The notes: generated from the letters alone by a model not told the origin. DNA of 64,000 nt from an uncultured Kiritimatiellota bacterium (GCA_934635385.1 CAKTZI010000002.1:133156-197155), one strand, 5' to 3'; shown: positions 32,812 through 41,260, counted from the stretch's first letter. A program made the numbers and translations.

Positions 32812-34023
32812 ATGGCTAAGGAAACATTCGATCGCGGCGGAAAGCCGCACGTGAACGTCGGCACCATCGGCCACGTCGACCACGGCAAGACCACGCTGAC
32901 GGCCGCCATTACGCACGTCCAGTCCCTCAAGGGCCTCTGCGAAGAGATCAAGTACGACCAGGTCGCGAAGGCTTCCGAGTCCGCCGGCCGTCGTGACGCC
33001 ACCAAGATTCTGACGATCGCCTCCTCGCACGTCGAGTACTCGACCGAGAAGCGCCACTATGCGCACGTCGACTGCCCCGGCCACGCCGACTACGTGAAGA
33101 ACATGATTACCGGCGCGGCGCAGATGGACGGCGCGATTCTCGTCGTCTCCGCCGTCGACGGCCCGATGCCGCAGACCCGTGAGCACGTGCTGCTCGCCCG
33201 TCAGGTCGGCGTGCCGAAGATTGTCGTCTTCCTCAACAAGTGCGACCTCGTCGACGACCCCGAGATGCTCGACCTCGTCGAGATGGAAGTCCGCGAGCTC
33301 CTTTCCAAGTACGACTACGATGGCGACAACGCCCCGGTGATTCGCGGTGCGGCCTATCCGGCCACGCAGGCGACGTCGAAGGACGATCCGGCGTGCAAGT
33401 GCATCGACGAGCTCATGGACGCGCTCGACACCTACATCCCCGAGCCGGTTCGCGAGCTTGACAAGCCGTTCCTCATGCCGATCGAAGACATCTTCTCGAT
33501 CGAAGGCCGTGGTACGGTCGTCACGGGCCGCGTCGAGCGTGGCTGCATCAAGGTCGGCGAGGAAGTCGAGATCGTCGGCCTCAAGCCGACGCAGAAGACG
33601 GCCGTCACGGGCGTCGAGATGTTCCGCAAGCTCCTCGATCAGGGTCAGGCGGGCGACAACATCGGCACGCTTCTCCGCGGCACGAAGAAGGAAGACGTCT
33701 GCCGTGGCCAGGTTCTCGCGAAGCCGGGTTCCATCACCCCGCACACCGAGTTCAAGGGCCAGGTCTACGTCCTCACGAAGGAAGAGGGCGGCCGCCACAC
33801 GGCGTTCATGAAGGGCTATCGTCCGCAGTTCTACATCCGCACGACGGACGTGACGGGCGACATCCAGCTCCCCGAGGGCGTCGAGATGGTCATGCCGGGC
33901 GACAACGTGGAAATCACGGTCAAGCTCATCGCGCCGGTCGCGCTCGAAGAGAAGATGCGCTTCGCGATTCGTGAAGGTGGCCGCACGGTCGGCGCCGGCA
34001 CGGTCTCGGCGATCATCAAGTAA
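32812..34023 (+). CDS. tuf: Elongation factor Tu with non-canonical switch I
   Basis: 403-aa GTPase delivering aminoacyl-tRNA. P-loop GHVDHGKTT (20-28), G3 DCPGH, G4 NKCD, and normal domains 2 and 3. The switch I/G2 segment, RGITI in nearly all EF-Tu, is KILTI at 65-69 within a rearranged loop (SAGRRDATKILTIASSHVEY). The Mg-contacting Thr (T68) is kept. I recall related replacements in some Verrucomicrobiota, so this is probably a lineage trait. Start after ACAGGAG. Confidence 0.97.
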   Translation: MAKETFDRGGKPHVNVGTIGHVDHGKTTLTAAITHVQSLKGLCEEIKYDQVAKASESAGRRDATKILTIASSHVEYSTEKRHYAHVDCPGHADYVKNMITGAAQMDGAILVVSAVDGPMPQTREHVLLARQVGVPKIVVFLNKCDLVDDPEMLDLVEMEVRELLSKYDYDGDNAPVIRGAAYPATQATSKDDPACKCIDELMDALDTYIPEPVRELDKPFLMPIEDIFSIEGRGTVVTGRVERGCIKVGEEVEIVGLKPTQKTAVTGVEMFRKLLDQGQAGDNIGTLLRGTKKEDVCRGQVLAKPGSITPHTEFKGQVYVLTKEEGGRHTAFMKGYRPQFYIRTTDVTGDIQLPEGVEMVMPGDNVEITVKLIAPVALEEKMRFAIREGGRTVGAGTVSAIIK

Positions 34024-34128
34024 AGACAAGAAAGTCTTCTGTGAGATGCCTGCCCGCACTCCGGCCGCCTGTGGTCGGTCGGGGCGGCGGGCGGGTTCTG
34101 AAGCTCACAAGGGACAAAGGACAAGACA

Positions 34129-34278
34129 ATGCGTGATCTCGCGATTCTGGCCTGCGGCGAATGCAAGCGGCGTAACTACACGACGACTCGGAACAAGAAG
34201 ACGATGACCGAGCGCTTGGAGAAGGTGAAGTTCTGCCCGCACTGCCGCAAGCGCACGACCCACAAGGAGACGAAGTAA
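34129..34278 (+). CDS. rpmG: 50S ribosomal protein L33
   Basis: 49-aa ribosomal protein with the zinc-binding pairs CGEC and CPHC (ACGECKRRNYTTTRNKK, KFCPHCRKRTTHKETK). Start preceded by AAAGGA. The usual place of L33, between tuf and tRNA-Trp/secE. The 105-nt gap after tuf contains a GC-rich inverted repeat but no T-run. Confidence 0.95.
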   Translation: MRDLAILACGECKRRNYTTTRNKKTMTERLEKVKFCPHCRKRTTHKETK

Positions 34279-34291
34279 GTCTCACCTTTTT

Positions 34292-34365
34292 AGGGTAGTA
34301 GCACAATGGCAGTGCAGCGGTCTCCAAAACCGCCTATGGGGGTTCGATTCCCTCCTACCCTGCCA
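34292..34365 (+). tRNA. tRNA-Trp (anticodon CCA)
   Basis: 74 nt. Acceptor AGGGTAG/CTACCCT, anticodon loop CTCCAAA, T-loop GTTCGATTC, CCA encoded at 34363-34365. Embedded between rpmG and secE as in many bacteria. Confidence 0.97.
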
Positions 34366-34382
34366 ACAGACGAGGAAGACAG

Positions 34383-34580
34383 ATGAACATCATCACCAAG
34401 ACGAAGGAATACCTGACGGGTGTCGGCGCGGAAGCGAAGCGCGTGACCTGGCCGGGAAAGCGCGAGCTCTGGGAGTCGACGCTGGTCGTCATTTCGTTCA
34501 TTTTCATCCTCGCCGCGACGACGCTGGTCTGCGACAAGGTGATCGAAGGGTTCATCAAGATCGTCCACGCGGGCGCGTAA
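34383..34580 (+). CDS. secE: Preprotein translocase subunit SecE
   Basis: 65-aa single-helix form of SecE. An amphipathic N-terminal part (FLK-type EYLTGVGAEAKRVTWPGKRE) is followed by one membrane helix (STLVVISFIFILAATTLVC). It clamps SecY in the translocon. Start 17 nt after tRNA-Trp. Confidence 0.95.
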   Translation: MNIITKTKEYLTGVGAEAKRVTWPGKRELWESTLVVISFIFILAATTLVCDKVIEGFIKIVHAGA

Positions 34581-34623
34581 GCCCGCTGGGAGTAAGAGGC
34601 AAAACGGAAGAAGGAAGAAGTCG

Positions 34624-35229
34624 ATGAACAAGCAGTGGTTCGTTCTTCACACTCTTACTGGACAGGAGAACAAGGCCCAGCGGTCGATTGACGCGCGCGT
34701 CAAGCTCGAGCGGATGGAAGACTACGTCGGGCGTTGCGTGATTCCGACGGAGCGCGTGACGGAAAAGAAGGACGGCAAGAAGCGCACGGTAACCAAGAAG
34801 TTCTTCCCCGGTTACGTGCTGTGCGAACTCGCGCTCTACGATGAGGCGAAGGGCATCGACGAAAACGGGAAGAAGGCGATTTACGAGCGTACGTGGCAGT
34901 TCCTGCGCGAGACCCCCGGTGTGATCGGGTTCGTCGGCGGGGATCGTCCGCAGCCGCTCAAGCAGAGTGAAATCGACGCGATTCTGCTGGACAAGCCCTC
35001 GGCGAGTCCGGTGGCGGAGCGTCCGAAGGTCAATTTCAGCGTCGACGAGACGGTGAAGATTACTGACGGCGCGTTCATGGGTTTGACGGGACCGATCAGC
35101 ATGGTGGATCCCGACAAGGGCAAGCTCAAGGTTGAAGTTCAGGTCTTCGGCCGCAAGGTCCCTGTCGACGTCGAATACTGGCAGGTCGAGAAGGTCGCCA
35201 TCGAGGAGACCTTCGAGGCAGTCCAGTAG
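34624..35229 (+). CDS. nusG: Transcription antitermination factor NusG
   Basis: 201-aa protein that bridges RNA polymerase to Rho or ribosome. NGN domain (QWFVLHTLTGQENKAQRSID, FFPGYVL) with a moderately charged insertion around residues 40-60, then a KOW domain (GAFMGLTGPISMVDPDKGKLKV). Gene order secE-nusG-rplK is classical. Confidence 0.96.
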   Translation: MNKQWFVLHTLTGQENKAQRSIDARVKLERMEDYVGRCVIPTERVTEKKDGKKRTVTKKFFPGYVLCELALYDEAKGIDENGKKAIYERTWQFLRETPGVIGFVGGDRPQPLKQSEIDAILLDKPSASPVAERPKVNFSVDETVKITDGAFMGLTGPISMVDPDKGKLKVEVQVFGRKVPVDVEYWQVEKVAIEETFEAVQ

Positions 35230-35302
35230 ACGGCAGGTTTTGCGGTCCGCTTGACCGGGCAGGATCCCCGGAAGGAGCCGCACGAAATGAAGGAAAAGGC
35301 AA

Positions 35303-35728
35303 ATGGCTAAGAAAGTCACTGGAGTCGTCAAGCTCCAGATTCCCGCCGGCGCCGCGAATCCCGCGCCGCCCGTGGGTCCGGCCCTCGGTTCTGCTGGTGT
35401 CAACATCATGCAGTTCTGCAAGGAGTTCAACGCGAAGACCGCGAAGGATTCCGGGCTCGTCATCCCCGTGATCATCACGGTCTACCAGGACCGCAGCTTC
35501 TCGCTGCAGTTCAAGTCGCCGCCGGCGTCCGTCCTCCTGAAGAAGGAAGCGGGTCTCGCCAAGGGCAGCGGCGTTCCCAACAAGAACAAGGTCGGCAAGG
35601 TCACGAAGGCCCAGCTTCTCAAGATTGTCGAGATGAAGAAGGCTGACCTCAACACCGACGACCCCGAGCAGGCGATCAAGATGATTGCGGGCACGGCGCG
35701 CAACATGGGAATCGAGGTGGTTGAATGA
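35303..35728 (+). CDS. rplK: 50S ribosomal protein L11
   Basis: 141-aa protein of the GTPase-associated centre. VKLQIPAGAANPAPPVGPALG at the N-terminus, PPASVLLKKEAG in the middle and DPEQAIKMIAGTARNMGIEV at the end, all standard. Start ATG follows GGAAAAGGC. Stop overlaps rplA (ATGA). Confidence 0.97.
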   Translation: MAKKVTGVVKLQIPAGAANPAPPVGPALGSAGVNIMQFCKEFNAKTAKDSGLVIPVIITVYQDRSFSLQFKSPPASVLLKKEAGLAKGSGVPNKNKVGKVTKAQLLKIVEMKKADLNTDDPEQAIKMIAGTARNMGIEVVE

Positions 35729-36420
35729 GCAAGCACGGCAAGAAGTATTTCAACGCGCTGAAGAAGGCCCCCAAGAAGGCCGTCAAGCTGGAAGATGCGG
35801 TGAAGTTCGTCAAGGACAACGCCGGCGCGAAGTTCGACGAGACCGTCGACGTCTATTTCCACCTCGGCAAGGAGCTCACGAAGGGCGACACGGCCGTGCG
35901 CGGCACGGTCAAGCTGCCGAACGGCTCGGGCAAGACCGTCAAGGTCGCCGTCTTTGCGGGCGGTGACGCGGCGGAGGCCGCCAAGGCGGCGGGCGCCGAT
36001 TTCGTCGGTCTCGCTGACCTGATCGAGAAGGTCACGAAGGAAGGCTGGTGCGACTTCGACGTCGCGATCGCGACTGTCGAGGCGATGAAGGAAGTGCGCA
36101 AGTGCGCGCGTATCCTCGGCCCGCGCGGCCTCATGCCGAACCCGAAGACCGGCACGGTCACGGACGACACCGCCACCGCCGTCAAGGAGGCGAAGGGCGG
36201 CAAGGTCGATTTCCGCATGGACAAGACGGGCAATCTGGCCGTCGTCGCGGGCAAGCGCTCGTTCGAGGCCGACAAGCTCGTCCAGAACATCAAGGCCATC
36301 GTCGCTGCGGTCAACGCCGCGAAGCCGGCCACGGTGAAGGGCGTCTTCATCAAGTCGATGACGATCGCCTCCACGATGGGCGTCGGCGTGCCTGTGATCG
36401 CCGCGATGGATGCCGAATGA
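35725..36420 (+). CDS. rplA: 50S ribosomal protein L1
   Basis: 231-aa L1-stalk protein. FDETVDVYFHLG, GTVKLPNGSGK and LGPRGLMPNPKTGTVT are diagnostic. In many bacteria L1 represses its own operon by binding the leader mRNA. Coupled to rplK by a 4-nt overlap. Confidence 0.97.
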   Translation: MSKHGKKYFNALKKAPKKAVKLEDAVKFVKDNAGAKFDETVDVYFHLGKELTKGDTAVRGTVKLPNGSGKTVKVAVFAGGDAAEAAKAAGADFVGLADLIEKVTKEGWCDFDVAIATVEAMKEVRKCARILGPRGLMPNPKTGTVTDDTATAVKEAKGGKVDFRMDKTGNLAVVAGKRSFEADKLVQNIKAIVAAVNAAKPATVKGVFIKSMTIASTMGVGVPVIAAMDAE

Positions 36421-36437
36421 TCAGGAGGTAACTGAAA

Positions 36438-36989
36438 ATGCATCAGCACAAAGTGCGTATTGAGAAGGTTGCCATCCTCGACGAAGTCGTTGCGCGCGTC
36501 AAGGATTCGGACTACTGCTTCATCATCAACCACGGCGGCGTGACCGTCGCGCAGTTCGCGAAGCTCCGCAAGGCGCTCCGCGCGCTCGACAGCCACCTCC
36601 TCGTCGTCAAGAACACCTACCTCGCGAAGGTCGCCAAGGAAAAAGGCTGGAGCGAAGAGGTCAACGCGATGTTCACGGGCAACTCCGCAGTTGTCACGGG
36701 ACACGGCGAGCCGACGGCGGTCGCGAAGGCCATCATGGAGTTCGTGAAGGACTCCGCCGGCAAGGCGTCCGTCAAGGGCGCGGACTACGACAACAAGATC
36801 GTGGACGCGGCGATGGTCGAGGCCCTCTCGAAGATTCCCGGCAAGAACGAGCTCCGCGCGATGCTCCTCATGCTCCTCAAGGAGCCGGCGACGCGTCTGG
36901 CGCGTGTCCTCTCCGAGAAGGCGAAGAAGGGCGGCGACGCGCCCGCGCCCGAAGCGGCGGCCCCTGCGGCCGAGGCTCCGGCGGCGTAA
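36438..36989 (+). CDS. rplJ: 50S ribosomal protein L10
   Basis: 183-aa base of the L7/L12 stalk. N-terminal rRNA-binding domain (HHKVRIEKVAILDEVVARVK-like, VVKNTYLAK) and a C-terminal helix (KIPGKNELRAMLLMLLKEPATRLARVL) followed by an Ala/Pro-rich tail. AGGAGGT ribosome binding site at 36423-36429. Confidence 0.95.
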   Translation: MHQHKVRIEKVAILDEVVARVKDSDYCFIINHGGVTVAQFAKLRKALRALDSHLLVVKNTYLAKVAKEKGWSEEVNAMFTGNSAVVTGHGEPTAVAKAIMEFVKDSAGKASVKGADYDNKIVDAAMVEALSKIPGKNELRAMLLMLLKEPATRLARVLSEKAKKGGDAPAPEAAAPAAEAPAA

Positions 36990-37119
36990 GGGTTCAAGTC
37001 TCTCGCGTCTCTCCTGTCGTTCAGGGCATGAGAGTCGCGAGGGGCAAGAGAGACAAGAGAACACGAATTTCCTTCGGCTGAAACACGCCGAGGGTTGAAC
37101 TAAAAAGGAAAGAAAGAAA
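36990..37119 (+). repeat. rplJ-rplL gap with a CTCTCGCG/CGCGAG purine-pyrimidine repeat
   Basis: 130 nt. CTCTCGCG at about 37000 faces GTCGCGAG at about 37032, followed by purine-rich GGGGCAAGAGAGACAAGAG. A related purine-rich block is translated inside carA (27708-27755). AAAAGGAAAG is the rplL ribosome binding site. Confidence 0.5.
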
Positions 37120-37485
37120 ATGACGAACGAAGAAATCATCAAGGAGCTGTCGGGCAAGACGGTTCTCGAAATCAACGATCTCGTGAAGGCCCTCGAAGAG
37201 GCGTGGGGCGTGTCCGCCGCCGCCGCTGTCGCGGTCGCCGCGCCGGGCGCGGGTGCCGCCGCTGCGGAAGAGAAGACCGAGTTCGACGTGATCCTCAAGG
37301 CCGCCGGTGCGAACAAGATCGCGGTCATCAAGGAGATCCGCGCGATTACGGGCCTCGGCCTCAAGGACGCCAAGGACATGGTCGACGGCGCGCCGAAGAA
37401 GGTCAAGGAAGCCATCGCGAAGGACGAGGCCGAGAAGATCGCCGAGCAGCTCAAGAAGGCCGGCGCCGAAGTCGAGGTCAAGTAA
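37120..37485 (+). CDS. rplL: 50S ribosomal protein L7/L12
   Basis: 121-aa stalk protein. N-terminal dimer domain (IIKELSGKTVLEINDLVKAL), Ala/Gly-rich hinge (about 38-52), C-terminal factor-binding domain with KIAVIKEIRAITGLGLKDAK. It recruits EF-Tu and EF-G. Last gene of the cluster: a strong terminator follows after 26 nt and rpoB is not downstream. Confidence 0.97.
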   Translation: MTNEEIIKELSGKTVLEINDLVKALEEAWGVSAAAAVAVAAPGAGAAAAEEKTEFDVILKAAGANKIAVIKEIRAITGLGLKDAKDMVDGAPKKVKEAIAKDEAEKIAEQLKKAGAEVEVK

Positions 37486-37511
37486 GGCCCCGCTTCGCGT
37501 ACGTGCGAAAA

Positions 37512-37544
37512 AGGAGGTGCGGATTCCCGCACCTCCTCTTTTTT
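37512..37544 (+). terminator. Strong intrinsic terminator after rplL
   Basis: Perfect 11-bp stem AGGAGGTGCGG (37512-37522) / CCGCACCTCCT (37527-37537), loop ATTC, followed by CTTTTTT. Confidence 0.95.
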
Positions 37545-37548
37545 ATGC

Positions 37549-37554
37549 TATAAT
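37549..37554 (+). promoter_or_regulatory. -10 box of the response regulator gene
   Basis: TATAAT 5 nt after the rplL terminator tract and exactly 7 nt before the ATG at 37562, so transcription should begin on the start codon. Confidence 0.7.
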
Positions 37555-37561
37555 CTCGCAC

Positions 37562-38269
37562 ATGAAGCAGGAGATTCTTCTTGTCGAGGACGAGCGCGTC
37601 GTGCGCAAGGCCTTTCGTACTCTGTTCGAGACGGAAGGCTTTGCCGTGCGCGAGGCGAAGAACGGGGACGAGGGCGTCGCGGCCTTTCGCGCGAAGCGTC
37701 CCGATCTCGTGATCCTCGACGTCATGATGCCGAAGAGGAACGGTCTGCAGGCCTGCGAGGAGATTCGCGCGCTGGACGCCTGCGTGCCGATCCTCTTCCT
37801 GACGGGCGTTCCGTCCGAGACGACGCAGTTGCGCGCCTATGGCGTCGGGGCCGACGACTACATCGAGAAGGCGGCGAACCCCGACTTGCTCATGGCCAAG
37901 GTGCGCGCCGCCGTCCGGCGCGGATGCGCGGCGGCCACCGCTGTCGCGGCGGCCGCCGATTCGGTGGACGCGCGGATTTGCCTTGGTCGCGTCGAAGTCG
38001 ATCCGACGAGCCTTGACGTGTTCTGTTCGGGCAAGCCGAAGCCATCCGCCCGGCTGACGAAGACGGAGGGCGACATCCTGCGGATTCTTGCGGCGAATCG
38101 CGGCCGCACGTTCTCGACGGACGAGCTGATCGCGCGTTTGCGCGGCGAGGGGTTTGCCTGCGAGGACATGTTGCTCTACGTGCACGTCTCGAACCTCCGC
38201 AAGAAGCTCGGCCCGGCGGCCGCGCTCCTGACCAGTTCGCGCGGCATCGGCTACGCGCTCCTCGCCTGA
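37562..38269 (+). CDS. OmpR-family response regulator (leaderless)
   Basis: 235-aa DNA-binding response regulator. The receiver domain (1-120) has acidic pocket ED at 9-10, phospho-acceptor D in LVILDVMMPKRNG, conserved T in LFLTG, and the position of the usual conserved Lys reads DDYIEKAAN. A 20-residue Ala-rich linker precedes a winged-helix DNA-binding domain (about 145-235; LTKTEGDILRILAANRGRTF, LYVHVSNLRKKLG, RGIGYALL). No histidine kinase lies next to it. The -10 box places the transcript start at the ATG. Confidence 0.93.
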   Translation: MKQEILLVEDERVVRKAFRTLFETEGFAVREAKNGDEGVAAFRAKRPDLVILDVMMPKRNGLQACEEIRALDACVPILFLTGVPSETTQLRAYGVGADDYIEKAANPDLLMAKVRAAVRRGCAAATAVAAAADSVDARICLGRVEVDPTSLDVFCSGKPKPSARLTKTEGDILRILAANRGRTFSTDELIARLRGEGFACEDMLLYVHVSNLRKKLGPAAALLTSSRGIGYALLA

Positions 38270-38318
38270 CGGTCGCCCGCCGTAACCTTTGTCGCGCTCG
38301 TCCGAATGAAATATATGG

Positions 38319-38324
38319 TATAAT
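38319..38324 (+). promoter_or_regulatory. Extended -10 box (TATGGTATAAT) of the secretion-related operon
   Basis: TGGTATAAT, then TTGGAGGACAG ribosome binding site at 38331-38341 and ATG at 38347. It is the only promoter I see before the TonB receptor gene ends at 43188. Confidence 0.7.
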
Positions 38325-38346
38325 TCAGACATTTGGAGGACAGAAG

Positions 38347-38898
38347 ATGGCGATTGCGAAAATCGAAGTGGACAGCAAGAACCTCAAGGCGTGGGGTGTT
38401 CAGGTCGTGGACTACGAGCTGAACGGCCAGCGCGTCGATTTTCAGGATCTCCTGATCAAGGTCTCGGAGCAGCGCGCGGCGACGGTCGAGCAGGAGATCG
38501 AGCCGATGTCGACGCGCATGTCGACGCGCAACCGCAAGCTCGACAGCCTCGGCGCCGCGCTCGCCATCGTCGCGGACATTCAGGCCAAGTTCACCGATGC
38601 CGACGACACCGGCAACAAGACGTCGACCCTCACGCTGACGGCCGAGGCGAAGGCCGGGCTCAGTCTGGTCGGCTACGTCGGCGGCACGGTCGGCGGCACG
38701 CTGACGATGGACAAGTCCACCGCCGAGTACTACCAGCAGATGCTCAAGACCGAGCTCGACTCGCTGAACAACGCGAGCTCGAAGGACATGACGCGCCTGC
38801 AGTCCCTCGTCGACAAGCGCGACGAGTCGTATTCGACGGCGACCTCGCTCATGCAGGCGGTCGGCGACACGCGCGCGAACACCATCAAGAACATGTAA
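38347..38898 (+). CDS. Secretion-associated protein A (EspA/SseB-like helical family, putative)
   Basis: 183-aa protein without signal peptide or membrane helix, consistent with export by a type III system. A helical N-terminal block (VDFQDLLIKVSEQRAATVEQE) and a C-terminal block (MTRLQSLVDKRDESYSTATS, ending in TIKNM) recur in the next two genes. The C-terminal pattern recalls EspA/SseB-type filament or needle-tip proteins, whose C-terminal coiled coil drives polymerisation; this is similarity by eye only. It lies four genes before the TonB receptor, in one operon with SctT. Confidence 0.55.
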   Translation: MAIAKIEVDSKNLKAWGVQVVDYELNGQRVDFQDLLIKVSEQRAATVEQEIEPMSTRMSTRNRKLDSLGAALAIVADIQAKFTDADDTGNKTSTLTLTAEAKAGLSLVGYVGGTVGGTLTMDKSTAEYYQQMLKTELDSLNNASSKDMTRLQSLVDKRDESYSTATSLMQAVGDTRANTIKNM

Positions 38899-38902
38899 GG
38901 CC

Positions 38903-39469
38903 ATGTCCGCGATTCAAGTCGAGAAGATCGGCGTCAACGCCTATGCGCCGGAGGGCGCGAACGAGATTGACCTCTACGCCTTTCACGGCGCCGAGGGGCT
39001 GACGCTCGGCCAGCTGATGATGGCCGTCTGCATCCGCCGGGCCTCGATCATCGAGAGCCAGAGCGTCCTGAAGATGAACGAGATCAACGCCTCGGCGGCT
39101 TGGCTGCAGATCCTGGCCGAGGTCGGCGAGAGTGTCCTGGGCCGCAGCTCCCTGAACGCGACGCTGAACCTGTCCCGCTCGTCCTACGTGCCGACGAAGG
39201 TGCCGACGGTGACGACCTACCGCGACTTCCTCGCGCTGGAGGTCGGCCTCGGCTACGACGCCGTGCCGGAGCGGCTGAAGACGGCGGACGACCGCACGCG
39301 CCTCTACCGCCAGCTCACGGACGCGATGAGCGCGGCCTCGACGAGCAACCAGGAGCAGATGATCGCGCTGCAGTCGCTCCTCTCGCGCCGCGACTCGACC
39401 TACAACGCCTCCGCTTCGACGGTCAAGAAGCTCGGCACGACGATGAACCTGACGGCGAGCAATTTCTGA
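38903..39469 (+). CDS. Secretion-associated protein B (paralogue of A and C)
   Basis: 188-aa protein starting 4 nt after the previous stop. It shares LGQLMMAVCIRRASIIESQS (about 30-50) with protein C and the C-terminal QEQMIALQSLLSRRDSTYNA with both neighbours. No signal peptide. The middle region (about 75-135) differs between the three, suggesting a common helical frame with variable exposed parts. Role inferred from linkage to SctT: structural or translocator-type substrate of a type III system. Confidence 0.55.
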   Translation: MSAIQVEKIGVNAYAPEGANEIDLYAFHGAEGLTLGQLMMAVCIRRASIIESQSVLKMNEINASAAWLQILAEVGESVLGRSSLNATLNLSRSSYVPTKVPTVTTYRDFLALEVGLGYDAVPERLKTADDRTRLYRQLTDAMSAASTSNQEQMIALQSLLSRRDSTYNASASTVKKLGTTMNLTASNF

Positions 39470-39488
39470 TTTACAGGGAGAAAACGAC

Positions 39489-40097
39489 ATGGCCACGACC
39501 TTCTTCAACACCGAGGCGATCAGCCTCTCCATGCAGAACCCTGAGACGGGGGCTCTTCTCACCTCGAACGTCTACACGCTCGAAGGCGTCACGAACGCGG
39601 ACGGCTCGCTGCGCCAGATGTCGGTCGGCCAGCTCGTGATGGCCGTCTGCCTGAGCCGCGCGACCGAGCTCGAAAGCCAGATTCTCGTCGAGATGGAGGA
39701 GATGGCGGAGACGACCGATCGGCTCGACCGCTACTCGCGGGTCGAGGCGGATCTCGCGAACTGGCAGAAGGACAACCCGAACGCGACGCTGACGCTGGCG
39801 GGCATCAGCGCGACCGCCTACCCGGATCTCTACGCCGAGTTCAGCGACGCCACGAAACGGGCGCAGTTCCTTTCGGACATCGGGATGAGCACGTCCCAGT
39901 CTTCCTGGTCGCCCGACGAGGTTGACGAGATCATGCAGAAGACCGAGGAGCAGATGGATACGCTCAACACGATCAGCCAGGAGCAGCTCATCGACATCCA
40001 GTCGCTGACCTCCAAGCGCGACGACACCTACTCGCTCGTCTCGAATGTCCTGAAGTCCCTCTACACGGTGATGACGGGCAACGTGAACAACCTCTGA
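39489..40097 (+). CDS. Secretion-associated protein C (paralogue of A and B)
   Basis: 202-aa protein with MSVGQLVMAVCLSRATELES near residue 45 and QEQLIDIQSLTSKRDDTYSL near the C-terminus, matching protein B closely. A longer, acidic middle region (ADLANWQKDNPNATLTL, SWSPDEVDEIMQKTEEQMD) contains predicted coiled coil. CAGGGAGAAA precedes the ATG. Directly followed by sctT after 15 nt. Confidence 0.55.
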   Translation: MATTFFNTEAISLSMQNPETGALLTSNVYTLEGVTNADGSLRQMSVGQLVMAVCLSRATELESQILVEMEEMAETTDRLDRYSRVEADLANWQKDNPNATLTLAGISATAYPDLYAEFSDATKRAQFLSDIGMSTSQSSWSPDEVDEIMQKTEEQMDTLNTISQEQLIDIQSLTSKRDDTYSLVSNVLKSLYTVMTGNVNNL

Positions 40098-40112
40098 TCC
40101 CGGTTCGGCGCG

Positions 40113-40901
40113 TTGAGCGGCTACGGCGAGTTCGGGTGCTGGATCACGGCCTTCGCGCTGTCGGCGGTGCGGATCGGCGCCGCCCTGCTGATCTGCCCGG
40201 CCTTTGGCGAGGGGATGATCTCCGGCCTTGCGCGGCGGCTCGTCATCCTCTCGTTCGCGTTTCTTGTCGTGCCCGTCGTCCAGCGGACGCTGCCGACGGC
40301 GGGCGTCTCGTGGGCGCTGCTGGCGCTGCTCGCGGTGAAGGAGGCGCTGATCGGCTTCCTGATCGGCTTCTTCTCGGCGATTCCGTTCTGGGTGGCGGAG
40401 AACGTCGGCAACCTGATCGACAACCAGCGTGGCGCGACGATGGGCGAGGTCTACTCGCCGCTGTCGGGGGCGCAGGTCTCGACGACGGGCCTCTTCTTCA
40501 CGCAGGTCGTCACGACCATCTTCTTCGTTTCGGGGGCCGTCCTGCTGCTCCTGGGCGCGCTCTACGCGAGCTATACGATCTGGCCGGTCTTCGGCGACTG
40601 GGTGTCGTTCCATCCGCACGCGCCGGAGAAGATGCTGGGGACGCTGGACGGCATGCTGAAGGCGACCGTGGTCATCAGCGCGCCGGTCGTGATCCTCATG
40701 TTCCTGGCGACGATCGGCCTCGGCTTCGTCAACCGCACGGCGCCTCAGCTGAACGTCTTCTTCCTGTCGATGCCGGTGAAGAGCGCGCTGGGCGTCGCGA
40801 TGCTCGTCATCTACCTGCCGTTCGTCATCGACCGGCTCATGTACACGAAGGAAAGCGACATCTTGGCGCCCGTCAGGCTGCTTATCGGAGGTGCGACGTG
40901 A
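40113..40901 (+). CDS. sctT: Type III secretion export apparatus protein SctT (YscT/EscT/SpaR family)
   Basis: 262-aa inner-membrane protein of the export gate (FliR/SctT family) with about six to eight helices. The stretch IPFWVAENVGNLIDNQRGAT is diagnostic of SctT over flagellar FliR, and VVTTIFFVSGAVLLLLGALY follows as in YscT/SsaT. The start is TTG at 40113; no closer ATG fits the family N-terminus. Its partners SctR, SctS and SctU are not in the window, so the system's genes are scattered. GTGA overlap with the next gene. Confidence 0.88.
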   Translation: MSGYGEFGCWITAFALSAVRIGAALLICPAFGEGMISGLARRLVILSFAFLVVPVVQRTLPTAGVSWALLALLAVKEALIGFLIGFFSAIPFWVAENVGNLIDNQRGATMGEVYSPLSGAQVSTTGLFFTQVVTTIFFVSGAVLLLLGALYASYTIWPVFGDWVSFHPHAPEKMLGTLDGMLKATVVISAPVVILMFLATIGLGFVNRTAPQLNVFFLSMPVKSALGVAMLVIYLPFVIDRLMYTKESDILAPVRLLIGGAT

Positions 40902-41260
40902 ACGAATCGGAAGTGAAGGACTATCTGGCCGGAATCCGCAAGACGATTGCCGATTCGGAGGCGCTGGTCGAGCAGGCGCGGCTCAGGATCGCCGAGACGG
41001 ATCGTCTGCTCGCGAGTCAGGGGCTCACGCGCGAGCAGGTGCTGGGCTTCAAGGTCACGCGCGACCAGCTGCTCGTCGTCAACGAGGAGCTGCGCCGGCG
41101 CGGGCTGCCGCCGATCGAGGACGACGAGGCCGCCTTCGACTTCAAGGCCGCGACGGACGAGCTGCGCGCGGCCGACCGCCCCGCCGCGCCGCCCGTCGGC
41201 GACGAGCTGGCCGAGCGCCAGCGCAAGTTCGGCGTCTTCATGCAGGACTATCGGCTATGA
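40898..41260 (+). CDS. Small helical protein between sctT and the TonB receptor
   Basis: 120-aa ORF with GTG start overlapping the sctT stop (GTGA). It is charged and helical, with a coiled-coil-like first half (YLAGIRKTIADSEALVEQAR) and a Pro/Ala linker near residue 95. It has no membrane segment. Position and composition resemble small chaperones or stalk/regulator proteins of type III systems, but no family is recognised. Confidence 0.6.
   Translation: MNESEVKDYLAGIRKTIADSEALVEQARLRIAETDRLLASQGLTREQVLGFKVTRDQLLVVNEELRRRGLPPIEDDEAAFDFKAATDELRAADRPAAPPVGDELAERQRKFGVFMQDYRL

Noticed and set aside
40113..40901. Flagellar FliR instead of SctT
   Set aside because: The ENVGNLIDNQRGA segment and the absence of any flagellar neighbour favour the type III secretion branch.
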